From Brachionus plicatilis (taxonomy: Eukaryota > Rotifera > Eurotatoria > Ploima > Brachionidae), in NCBI GenBank assembly GCA_010279815.1, contig QEOQ01000486.1, positions 836,935 through 900,934 of the forward strand: 64,000 nt of DNA, in the 5' to 3' direction. Below, in pieces: positions 24,791-35,310 of the stretch (position 1 is its first letter; the number at the start of each line of letters is the position of its first letter). A model generated the notes under the pieces. That model saw only the letters and a program-made list of their open reading frames with translations. It ran no database searches and was not told the origin of the DNA. The translations under genes were made by a program, and so were the position numbers.

Positions 24791-26477
24791 TTGAAAAAAT
24801 AAAGACGAAAAATAAATTTTTTTTCAACTCGCATGTATTCTTTAATTTTTTTTTTAATTAAATTAGTAAATTGTCAAGTGTTTATTATTCTTTTCGAAAT
24901 GCAAAATCATTTAGTTTGGTAAAACAATTTCAAACATTTGTATCTAATATGAACATCAATAATGGTTTTAAACTTTATTTGAAATAACAGAAGAAAAATG
25001 ATATTAAATGTAATAAATAATTTAAAATAATGCAAAATGGATCTTAATTATACAATAAAGAACAGTCTTTACTGATGTTCTAACTAAAACTAAAACAATT
25101 TGCAAATTTGACTCTAACTCAGAATTTTATTACTTTAAGTCTTCACAGCAGTTAGGAAAATAAATTGGAAATAATTTTTTAAAAATTTTCATTTTTTTTC
25201 ACAGCAAAATAAAAGATATCAATTATACCAAAAAATATAACTCAATACACCTTGGCTCATTTACTTGATATATTCTAATTAATAAAAGCTCAAAAATTAT
25301 GCATTTAGATTAATAAAAAATTGATTTGATAGATTAGAAATACGGGCATGAAAAAATGCTTCGATATAATCAAAATTTTTTATTTATCTTTTTGCTGAGA
25401 ATCAAAAGCAAATTTTCCTATTCAAAGGTTACACTAAATCTGATGTTTTTTATTAAAATTCTAAACAAAGCTTGGTTTGTTTAGAATTGAAAAATATTTT
25501 TTCAAATAGCCATAATATCGAAATTGTTTTATAAAGACTAGGGTTCAATAATTGAGTGAAAAAAAAAATTTTAATGAGTATGGCTTGCCATTAGTCCCGG
25601 ACTTTTCGAAACAAAGAAAAATAACTAGCGGTTCAAAAGAAGCCTAATTGAGTTTACCGATGTGAAAAATTTGAATTTTTTTAAATCAAAATTAATTAAA
25701 ATTTAAACTACGAAATTGGAATTAAAACTAAATTTTTTTTATTTTAAGGTCGCACAAAAGACGCAATTTAAATTTATATATCTTGTTTTGTTTTTTTTTT
25801 TTACTCTGTGTTTACATAATTTCTTAATTAATTAAATTGTAACCAAATCGAAAATTTTAAAAAACAATTAAAATTCCGAGTTTGATTTATATATTTATTA
25901 TATGATAGAATAATAACTATATAATTAAGAATAATAATAAAAAATGAAAATTTGTAAACAAGTGGGGTCTGGCGAAACAAATATTCAGCTTCCTTGCCGA
26001 GTGATACTTCTTGATTCAATTCGGCAAAGAATGAAACTAATTTAGCCAAAGTGCAACCGACCATCAACCAATGCCACTTTCAATAGATTTTTTTTAATTA
26101 ATTGAACCAGATATAAATAAAGCAAGTATTCCAAGGTTGGAAGAAAGATTTTCGAAAATTTTTCATTTATTGTAGCTTCTAAGACATTTGATAAGCTTTT
26201 TTTTTCTCAAGTCTAATTAGCGTCTCTAAAGTTGGACAAGTCTTGATCACATAGTGTATAAAACACTTGAAACTATTTGAAATGTTAATTAAAAAAACTT
26301 TAATTTAATTTTAAAATTTTCAATCAAAACATATTTTTTTTCGGGGCTATTTTACACATTTTAGAACAAAAGAGATTGATACCAAACATTGGTCTTTTCG
26401 AGCGAAACACCATGACAAGCTCCTAAAAAAAAAGTTTATTTTTAAATTATCTTTTTTAATTATTTCTAGATAGAAAT
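24791..26477. other. Intergenic DNA with one orphan coding-like patch
   Basis: Mostly featureless AT-rich DNA. About 25965-26075, read on the minus strand, gives LAKLVSFFAELNQEVSLGKE and a few more residues with codon-like composition. It lacks partner exons or a recognisable family and could be a transposon crumb. A possible 5' UTR exon or acceptor (TTTCTAG at 26463-26469) precedes the next gene. Confidence 0.4.
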
Positions 26478-27248
26478 ATGATCAAAATGGAAGAAAAAAT
26501 TTCATTGATAAAACTAGAAATGGTGAGTTCCTTGTTTTGGGCCTAAATTTGAAGCATTGTTTATTTTTAGAAAAATCAGCACTTCGAAAACATGGAAATA
26601 TTGGAGACACTGGAAAAACTGAATGATTCAATTGATTTTTTGAAGCTGTTGGTGCCAAGCAATTCAACTGGGTCTTCATACGACAACTATTGTTGCGCTT
26701 CTCCCTCTAAGCCGTCACCGATCAACCAAAGACTTGAGACTAAATTTAATGGTCTAAAAAAAACGCCCTATGATAACTTGGAAAAAAAGCCCCAGAATTT
26801 ACAGCGAACCAATATACCAATAAATACAAAATATTTGACCCTGAAGAGAAATTGCACCTTGATAAATCATCAAAGTAACCAGACCTTTGAAGAATATTAT
26901 CGTATGAAAGAAAGATCGAAAAGCAAAACTAAATTGCCGGATACCAGACCAGTTTCTAGTGCGCACAATAAAGCAAGATTGGCAAATATTGATAATGGAA
27001 TTTCCGGAAAGCCTCCCAAAATAAGAACACCGACTTTAGTAAACAAAAATTTTTCGACATTTTCGACTAACAGCAAAGTTTATCATTCGAATAATACGTT
27101 CACTAATAGCAGATTTTGTTCAAAAAATGTTGATTTAGTTCGCTTAAAGCTAAATGGAAAAATACCAGAATATAGCTCATCAATCAATGAAGGTAGTCAT
27201 TTAAAATTTGATGATAGAAAAATTTTAAATCAAATATATTATATTTAG
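26478..27248 (+). CDS. Basic Asn/Ser/Thr-rich protein, function unknown
   Basis: Exon 1 (26478-26522) ends ATG|GTGAGT and exon 2 (26571-27248) follows TTTTTAG in phase 0, giving 241 aa. The first 35 residues are amphipathic (MEILETLEKLNDSIDFLKLL, a likely short coiled coil). The rest is low complexity and basic, with KPSPINQRLETKF, EEYYRMKERSKSKTK and STFSTNSKVYHSNNTFTNS, and is likely disordered. The initiator could also be the second Met three codons downstream. No domain is recognised. A cytoskeletal or centrosomal adaptor is possible from composition alone, but that is a guess. Splicing phase and higher GC support a real gene. Confidence 0.7.
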
Positions 27249-30200
27249 AAATAGAAAAATTTAGTACTTTTGATTCTAATAAAAAAATTGTAAATTTATT
27301 TTTAGATCTGATTTAATTTTTGTTTCTAATATTTGAATTTAATTAAAGTTTTACAATTTTCTTGGTTTTTTATTAAAATTAAATTAGTAATTAATTCAAA
27401 TTTCAAAATTTGATTTTCTTAATTAGTCAATTCCATATTTTGAATATACTGAACATTTTTATTCACATTTTTTTAAAAATTTTATGCCATTTTGTCTGAA
27501 ATATATTAAAAATTTATTCAATTAAAAGTTTGCTCTTCCTCAAATTTTAAAGACAGACTTTAACCAAAATTTATTCCAAGTTTACCAAGTTAACATTTAG
27601 ATTTGGATTTTTTTATTTCTAACATCTGTAATTAGACATTTTCTCAATCTTCTTTCTTGTTTATCAAACTTAAGTTATGATACAAAGTTATCTCGAAAAA
27701 TTAATTTATTTATAAATTTTTTTTTATTTTGAAAAACTTACTAAAACAAACAAAATTTGCATCATTTTCATTTAACACTTAATAAAAACAAAACAGCTAC
27801 AAAATTTCTTACAAAAATTAACAAACTTAGGCTTGAAAAATCTTTCAAAGTGGTCTAGAATTTTGAACTCGATTTAAATTAAAAAAAAATTTTACTCATA
27901 TTCTTTTTCTATTTAGGTTCACTGGGAATTTTCGACATATTTTTTTTTATTTAAAAAAAATAACCCATTTTGAAATAATAATACTTATTCGAGCACTATT
28001 CTATCAGCTCTCTCTAAATTGAGGTTTTCTTTATAAGACTTCGATTCTATAGAAACTATTTTGTTAAAATATTTTTTTGGAATTAAATTTTATAGCAATA
28101 GCAAGATTTCGATGAAATTGAAGCCATATTGAGTAAACTTCAAATTTGAGTTTGTTTTTAGAGTACTAGTCAAGAGAGAACGGTAAAAATAAAGATTTCA
28201 TAAAAAATCTACTTTTTTCTTTAAATTATCTTCAAAATATTAATAGAATTTATTTTTTTGTTTGCTATGGTCTTTTAGTTATTTCTGGTAATGATTAAAA
28301 AGAGAAAAGCAAGATAATTTTCATAACTCAAAAATTCCCTTTGGAAAATTGAAATCAATATTAAGCTTTTAAATTGAATTAAAACTTTAAATACTGAAAC
28401 TTTTTAATCGCAATAATTAAAGTAAATAATTTAAATAACTTAATGGTAATGCTTAAATATGAATTAATTTTTAAAGGTTTTGCGAAATCATAAAATCCAA
28501 AATTCAAAAAAAAAATGAATTGGATTTTTCATCATTTTTTTTTGTTTTTTTTTAAAGAATTTCATAAAACCTTCCTTTAAAATAAATTAATTTTTGGTTA
28601 ATGTTCAAAGAGCTGAGTTCTATTTTTAAATTTTAATTAAAAAAAATTAAAACTTAAATAAGAAATCTTGGTTTTAATTATTATTATTATAAATTTCAAT
28701 TATTGTAAAGCTATGCTTTAGTTTTTATTCGATTGTCAAATTTTCTTTTTATTATAATGAACGACTGAAATAAACTGAAAAGTATTTTTTATATATAGCT
28801 GTGAAAAATATTTAAATTTGACAATAAAAAATGGCATATATTTTCATCAGGACCAAAAATGTTCTATTTCTTCACAAAAATAATTATTAAAAAACAAGAA
28901 ACCACTAATTAAATTGATTGATATCAATTGATATTGCGACATGAGTGACATGAGCATAGATAAGTTGAACACTCGGATGTACAGTTACATTTAACCATCA
29001 CTTGGCCTCCTCCAATCGAGAGCTCATTTACCGTCCAATCTTCTTTGCAATTCTCGTTGTCAAATCCGGCATTTAAAAATAAATGAAAACTTTATTTTAT
29101 TTTTTAATTTTATTTTATCTTACTTTAAAAATTTATTTAAACTTTACAAATATTTTTGAAAATAACTACAATTTTTCCAATAAATTACGAAGAAAAAAGT
29201 CAGTCACTTTTGAGATTTCTTTTTTGTTACAAATTTTTTACAAATTTACGTATCAAAGCGTAATTCTATAGATTTCCGTGTTTTACAATTTTCCGATTAC
29301 ATTTAAGTGAAATTTGGCAAAAGAATTTTTTTTTCTAAATATGTTATTGGTGTTGCAAATGTTTTATGTTAAAATATCTTTCCAGAACTTGATTTTTACA
29401 TTGAAGCTAATCTGAAAAGAGGAAGAAGAAAATGGGCTCACCCATCATGAATCTTAAAGTTGATGATCAATTCAAAATATCATCTAATTCAAAGTATTCT
29501 TCTTTAGAAATTAAAATTAATCCTTGACTGAATAAAGTCAAATTAGATAATTTTTTTTAAATAATAATTATTATTAATTTAAAAAAAATTTAATTTAAAA
29601 ATTTTAAAATTTTCGTTTAATTTTTGTTTTTTGAAGAATTACTAAAATTATGAATTTGTGTTTTGTATAATAAAAAATTTTGCTTTTAAAAATCCTTTTA
29701 TTTTTTATAATTTTTTACCACGAATTCGGATTATTTTATATGTAAAATTATGCTAATCCGAACTGAAAAAAAATACCCAAAAAAATTACGAATTAATGCG
29801 AGTCAGCTGTAATTAGAGGCTATTCATTTTCAAGATGAAGAACTACTAGTTGAAAATAAAGCTAGAGTTACACATAATATTGTAGTAACTCAATTAGTTA
29901 TTTCTAAAAAAAAGCCAGCCACCGTAAATAAAAATTAATATAAACCTTATCTTTTTCAGACATAGACCTTAAAGTTTGACTTAGACCTTAAATTGATCTA
30001 CTATTGTCAACTTTTTGTGATAATTTTTTCAAGATAATGCATTAATGAGTGGATCATGTTAAAAAAATTAATATTAAACTTCATTTAAAAAAAATTAAAT
30101 CTTTAATTAAAATAAAAGTCAATATAATGTATTATTCGTAAATTAAAAGTTTTAGTTGCCACAAAATTTAGTTTAAGTCATTAAATGCATCGCACCAAGT

Positions 30201-30829
30201 TAAGTTAAAAGAAATCATCAATTAATAAATAAATTTTATAAATAAAAAAAATAGTTAATTTTTACTTTTACTTGTAATTTTTACAATTTCTTTTGACAGA
30301 ATGTTTAGTTACCTTACTCCTCTTACATTTCCTTAATTGATGTAGCATGCTTCCGCTTGAAAGGAATCCAAAAATTCTTCGCTATGTGACTTTTCTCTTT
30401 TTGAATCGAATACAATTCCAAAAATTATTCTAGTACATTATTAAAAAGTAATTAAGGAAAATTTTTGGTTGACATTTATATTAATTATCCTCATTGACAA
30501 TTAATAGTTATAAGTTTTATTCAATTTAAAAAAAAATATCCTTTACTACTTTTTAGTTCTATGTAATATTAATATACGGCCATATTAAAACTCATATTAA
30601 AAAATTAAAGCCTTCAAGATTATGAAAATTGTCCTTACCTATTTGCTTCAGTATTGTAATTTTTTGTAATTGTCATTTATTAAATGAACAATTTAAAAAA
30701 AAATTATACATCTAATAAAATACTCATACAAAATTCTAAATTTTATTGTAGGGTGATAAAAAAGCAATTATTTAAAAATAAAAAAATTTTTACTCGAAAT
30801 TATAAAAACTGTCATCTAAAAATTAATTA
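27249..30829. other. Long gene-poor stretch
   Basis: AT-rich DNA between the unassigned gene and nocturnin. The only clear coding-like patch is the Cys-rich segment near 28922-29085, listed separately. A short hairpin pairs TTCGGATTA (about 29726) with TAATCCGAA (about 29754). Nothing else was recognised on either strand. Confidence 0.5.
28922..29085 (-). CDS. Possible orphan Cys-rich terminal exon
   Basis: Read on the minus strand, an open frame of about 50 residues ends in TGA at about 28922 and reads GFDNENCKEDWTVNEL, then KCNCTSECSTYLCSCHSC. The composition and eight clustered Cys are far from what the surrounding AT-rich sequence gives by chance. It lacks an obvious acceptor (possible weak TAAAG near 29095) and no upstream exons were found, so it may be the last exon of a gene whose other exons I missed, or a fragment. 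The Cys pattern suggests an extracellular or metal-binding module, with no family assigned. Confidence 0.3.
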
Positions 30830-31781
30830 TTATATAAATTTAAAATTGGCCACCAATGACAAGTGATCAGAAGAATAATTTAAATTTGGCAAACCATTTT
30901 TGTTTATATTTTCGTGTTCAAATGGCAGATCTAAATACTCGGTTAGCTTCAAAGCATTAGGAGTATAGAAAATGTAGTCGATAGCTCTTTTGATCATGCC
31001 ATCGGCATTTTTTCTCTTCTTAATGGTTGTTGGCTGCTTTGAACCATCTGGCATAGTGTATGCATCACGCAGCGATAGATCCTGGTCATTTTGGATGAGA
31101 TCATAGAATTTTTCAAAAGGTTCACCATTAAAATCTCCCAGTAGCATCACCGGATGATTTTGGTATCCCTCTTCAAAAGCGCCATTCAAGTGAGATTTTA
31201 AAGATTTCAAAACTTCGCCAATTTGCGCTTGCCTCTTCTCGTGGTAGTCTTCTTTCGATTTAAGATGAAGACAAACCAAAGTGATCACTTTATTTGTGGC
31301 CCGATGTCTCAATTGAAGAATTATAAATATTTGGGAATTCACTTCAGAATTGGTGACTATCTTTTCACAACTCATGTTTACAGGCTCAAAAAGAGACAAC
31401 TTATAAAATATAGCACATCCATCCGGGCCTACATTTGGCACCATATCAAGACAGGGACTAAAAAATTTTGGACAAAATATGCTAGTGTAGCCAATTGAGT
31501 GTAAATAAGGCTTCAGTTGTTCGTATGCATCAACTTCTTCGATGCACAAAATGTCACAATTGTATTGCACCAGCTCCTCTAGGGTCCTCCACAAACGATA
31601 TGTTGACCATTCGTAGACTTCTTTTGGCACAGTTGAGTTATCTTCCATGTAGCATAAAGAACGGGCTAACATGTTCCATTGGAGAATGCGGAATTCATTT
31701 TGGTCACGTTCGCCACTGTCCGCAAAACGTATAAATTTACGCTCAATAAATGGAGGATAATTTTTTAATTTACTACGCAAA
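30830..31781 (-). CDS. NOCT: Nocturnin-like EEP phosphatase/nuclease (5' end unresolved)
   Basis: The exon encodes the whole endonuclease/exonuclease/phosphatase domain: RILQWNMLARSL (metal-site Asn), DILCIEEVD (catalytic Glu), GPDGCAIFYK, LVCLHLKSK, VMLLGDFNGEPFE (Asp and Asn), RAIDYIFYTPNAL and YSSDHLSLVANF (catalytic His), ending TAA at 30830. The order and the SPCLD...GPDGCA stretch fit nocturnin best within the CCR4/nocturnin group. Nocturnin removes the 2' phosphate from NADP(H) and was earlier described as a clock-linked deadenylase. The exon starts after TTTTATTTTAG at 31782. The frame stays open to 31861 without an ATG, so the true first exon with the initiator was not found. It probably lies upstream, in phase 2. 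All catalytic residues are present. Confidence 0.92.
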
Positions 31782-32384
31782 CTAAAATAAAATGTAATAA
31801 AAATATTTATTCTTTTAAGTTGGATCTTATCAGCCCAGATATCATTGATATCAACAATCAATTTTTATTTTGAATGTCAAATTAAAGAAAATAAATTATC
31901 TTTTAAGTGTTAAATTTAAAATTTCTAAATAAAAAAAAATAGTGAATTCTAGTGTTGTATTTCAACATGTTTTTGAACAAAATTTTAACCTCAATTAAAT
32001 TTACTTTAATAATCAATTGTAACAGATCATTTAATTTCTCATTTGAAATTATCGATTTGCTAAATTTTAAATTCAAATAATTTAAAATTTCAAACATAAA
32101 TTAAGATTTATTTGGAAATTCAATGAAAAAATTTAAATACTTGTTTAAAATTCGTTTTCAGAAATTAAGACAAGCAATTGAGGATTTTCTATAGAATCCA
32201 AAATTACCTAAAACTTAGTGACACCCACGCTTCTGCATGTTACCGCTTTACTCTATATATTATCTCAAAATATAATATAACTAGTAGACAAGAAGCAGGC
32301 TCATAATTTTTGTTATTATCACAGAAATAAATTGAAAATATTAAAAAAAAAGAAATGAAAATATAATTAGGAACCTTAAAAGAA

Positions 32385-32652
32385 ATGGTATCGTGAAATT
32401 CAAATACAAATTGAACAAAGATTATTCCTTTTTTGATGAATTAAAATCAAAGGTAATAAAATATACTTTAAAAAATACTGCACCAAAAAGCAACATACTT
32501 TGTTGCATCTTTTTTACTTTAAATACTTTAAACAAAGTATGTTGCACTTTGTTGCAGTTTTTTTTTTTAAGTATATTTTATCAACTATAATTTTAATTCA
32601 TCAAAAAAGGAAGAATTTTTGTTCAATTTGCATTTGAATTTCACAATACCAT
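32385..32652. repeat. Inverted-repeat MITE, GGTATTGTGAAATTC family
   Basis: The left arm begins ATGGTATCGTGAAATTCAAA and the right arm, in reverse complement, begins ATGGTATTGTGAAATTCAAA. Pairing continues through ATTGAACAA, CCTTTTTTGATGAATTAAAA, AAAATATACTT and CAACATACTTTGTT almost to the centre, so the element is nearly one perfect hairpin of about 268 bp. A single arm of the same family lies at 45234-45285. Confidence 0.8.
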
Positions 32653-32671
32653 AAGAAATGAATCTTTTACA

Positions 32672-32887
32672 GTGCCAATTTTACGAAAATTTACGTAAAA
32701 ATAAATTAAAAAAAAGTAACATTTGGTAAAATGTAATAAAATAAATAGAAACTCCTTTTTCAAAATTTATTAGAAAAATATAAAAAATTCAAAAAATTGA
32801 GCTTTTTTTTGGCCTTTTTATTTTAACCATTTTTTATGTAAATTTAAGTAAAATTACCAGAAATCCACTTGTCAAATTGGCACTTTA
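32672..32887. repeat. Small inverted-repeat element with AGTGCCAATTT termini
   Basis: The left end is AGTGCCAATTTTACG (32672) and the right end, in reverse complement, is AAGTGCCAATTTGAC. The inner parts share TAAATTTAC/AATTTACGTAAA motifs but are less well conserved. It starts 20 bp after the previous MITE. Confidence 0.45.
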
Positions 32888-33873
32888 AATTTTTAAAGCA
32901 GTTTAATTTTTTTTCATATTCAAATTAGAAATTATTTTTAATCGAATAAATATTCAATTATCTGAAATTTTTAAGCTCTATTTACAAATATTTTTAAATT
33001 TTTAATTTAGACATTTAAATACTAAATCAAATACAATATTCGATTTCAACAATGCTTCAATCAATAACTTGGCATTTAAGAATAAATAAAAATTAAGAAA
33101 TTTAATTAAATTTTGATTTTTAGATTAATATTTTACGGAACCCAAAAAAAACTCAAAAAGACCTTAAAAAGAGTAAAAAGAACTTTAAAAAATTTCATAA
33201 AACTATTTCCTTATCGGTTCTATTTTATATTTTTCTCATTTTCAATTAATGCTTATTTTTAGCATACTATTGTTATAAGGTTTGTAGTGCTCACAACTGT
33301 GCTGTTGTCGGGTGTATTGATAAAAAATTTAAAATTATTTAATTTTAAATATTAAAAAACAAGTTTACAGTCTCAAAAAGACTGTTATTTGAATTATGAT
33401 ATTTTAACTCAGATTTTTTTTCGAAAAAGGTGGTTTATTGTCTGAAAAATAGTGATCATTTTTAATTGGGATTATAAGCTTAGAGGTACAAAATCATGAT
33501 TCTTTTCTGTCAAAAAAAAAGAACCATAAAATGCAAAGTAAAATTTTTGATCACATTTCATTTTTAAAATTTGATCAGCGCATTTTAAAATGCGCAATTG
33601 AATATCATCGCAGATTTTTGAATTTTAGTAATATTTCAAAGCTTTAGTTTTAATAAATGAAAAAGGATTATAATTTGTAAAAAATGGATTGCAATTTAAT
33701 TGCACATTTAAAATTTTTTGATCAAATTCGAAAAATGAATTTGATAATAAATTTTACTTTGCCCCAAAAAATTTTTTTTTAATTTGTTAATTTTGTATTT
33801 TTAAAGAGTTCTTTTAATAAAAATATCTTTAAATAATATTCAGGCATACAAAATCCGACAAAATTTGAATTTA

Positions 33874-34097
33874 CTATTTTAATAAATTTGAAGAATCAAT
33901 CAATCGATTGATGTCTTTAAAGCTATGTGATGTCTTTTTTTGAATTCGACTAGTGAATCTAGACTTAGCTTGAAAAAGGTGATTAATTTTTTAATAAAAT
34001 AAGAAATATAATATTTACCAATAGCATACCCAAAAAAAGCTCCGACTGCTATCAAGCCAAAAGTTTTTAAAGGATTCCGGACAAGATTATCACTCAT
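33874..34097 (-). CDS. 57-residue single-pass membrane protein
   Basis: Exon 1 (34097-34019) ends at donor GTAAAT and exon 2 (33968-33874, TAG) follows TTTTTCAAG. Their phases agree, giving 57 aa. The N-terminal part MSDNLVRNPLKTFG precedes one hydrophobic segment LIAVGAFFGYAIA (residues ~15-27), then a basic tail KSRFTSRIQKKTSHSF and a polar C-terminus. This looks like the small mitochondrial inner-membrane or SMIM-type proteins (short TM, positive flank), but no family is named. Reading through the intron also stays open, which would give a false 65-aa product. It starts 213 bp downstream of the gene at 34310-34961 on the same strand, close enough for shared regulation. Confidence 0.7.
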
Positions 34098-34309
34098 TTT
34101 TTGATTGATTTTCTTAATATTTTTTAATTAAATATTCAAAAATTTTTTTCTTAAATAATTATGTAAATTTTTTATTAAAGGTTTTTGTCAAAAATTTTTT
34201 AAACGGCATTTTAGAACCGTAATGTATTTTTTTTATTTAAATAAATTTTTTTTTTTAAATTTATTTACAACTCGATTTTTGTATTGAATATTAAAAAAAA
34301 AATTTTAAT

Positions 34310-34961
34310 TTATTGACTCGATAGCTTGGTTATCATCTTTTGATTCTCCAAATTTTTCTTTAATTTCAGGTACTTAAAATAAAATTTAAATTGATTTTTT
34401 TTCTTAAATCAAGAATTTTATGAAAAATTTTGGTTTTTATTTTATACTGAAAAATCTAAAATTTTTTAAGTAACAAGTTTACCTGAATTCTACTCTGAAT
34501 TGCCTGCTGAATCCAAAGCATTTCCAAAGAGACATTTTCTCTAACGCTGATAAGATCACTTTTGGACATTTTTTTTAAATTTTCCAATTCCAAAAAATTG
34601 ATTTTTTCAAAATCATCGATAGTCTGAAAGCTTTTCATGCAAATTTGATTATCTTCTATTTTGACACTAGCTCTGGGTTTGCTTAATAGTTGACTTTCTT
34701 TTTTTGAGACAAACTTTGGATAACAAATTGGCACATTTTCACTTGGCCAGATAATTCGGTAATCTGAATCAGTTCCCTCAATTTCTTTGAAAATGTTCTC
34801 GTAAATTTTCCTCACACTTAAAATTTCATTTTGAACATGAACTTTCCGAATATGAGACTAAAAAAAATTTTAATAAAAAAATATTCCAATATCTTGAAAT
34901 TTAAATAATTTACTTGAATTTTTTTTAGCTTTTTCAAACTCAATTCATCATCCAGATCCAT
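34310..34961 (-). CDS. Unassigned 161-residue coiled-coil protein
   Basis: Three exons, 34961-34914, 34857-34483 and 34372-34310, join in phase 0 at every junction. The protein starts MDLDDELSLKKLKKIQ, has a basic helical N-terminus (HIRKVHVQNEILSVRKIYE), a central loop with IIWPSENVPICYPKF, and a C-terminal helix LEMLWIQQAIQSRIQYLKLK followed by a short basic tail. The WIQQAIQSRIQYLKLK segment looks like a conserved helical or IQ-like motif, but I cannot name the family with confidence. It is likely cytoplasmic, with no signal or TM. It is 349 bp downstream of UROD on the same strand. Confidence 0.75.
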
Positions 34962-35310
34962 TAGAGGTAGACTAGAATTTTTTAAATTTTAGCTCTAAAG
35001 TTATTTTGTAAAATCTTATGATTGTTTTTAAGAAAATTCAGGTAATAATGCCTGTCAAAAATGACGCAAATATTCAAATAAGACTTTTAATAAAAAATAT
35101 GAATGTTCAATAATTAATGTTGCTACTACTTACACACAAAGCTAACCTTTTATGAACTTTTTTTCTAATAGGTAGAATTTCAGCATGTCTCATTACTATG
35201 GAAACTAAATAATTAAAAAACATTAATTTTTAGCAGTTTTTTTAATTCTGCGCCAAAACAAAAATTCTGAATTTAAGTAGAATTTATTTTAAAAAATGAT
35301 TTAAAAAATA

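Larger units (their letters stand above)
31862..33873. other. Intergenic DNA with two fold-back elements
   Basis: The missing nocturnin 5' exon should lie in this region or beyond, but no in-phase ATG exon could be defined. An ATG frame at 32097-31903 has a usable donor but the wrong phase. Inverted repeats at 32385-32652 and about 32672-32887 are listed separately. An 18-bp perfect palindrome, GCGCATTTTAAAATGCGC, lies at about 33577. Confidence 0.5.

Noticed and set aside
25828..26067. 79-residue minus-strand ORF with LVSFFAELNQEVSLGKE
   Set aside because: The first ~40 residues look coding, but there is no recognisable family, no partner exon and the rest is AT noise. Noted only as an orphan patch.
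31782..31861. Upstream extension of nocturnin (VDINDIWADKIQLK...)
   Set aside because: It lies before a good acceptor (TTTTATTTTAG) and has no in-frame ATG, so it is probably intron or UTR. The true first exon was not found.
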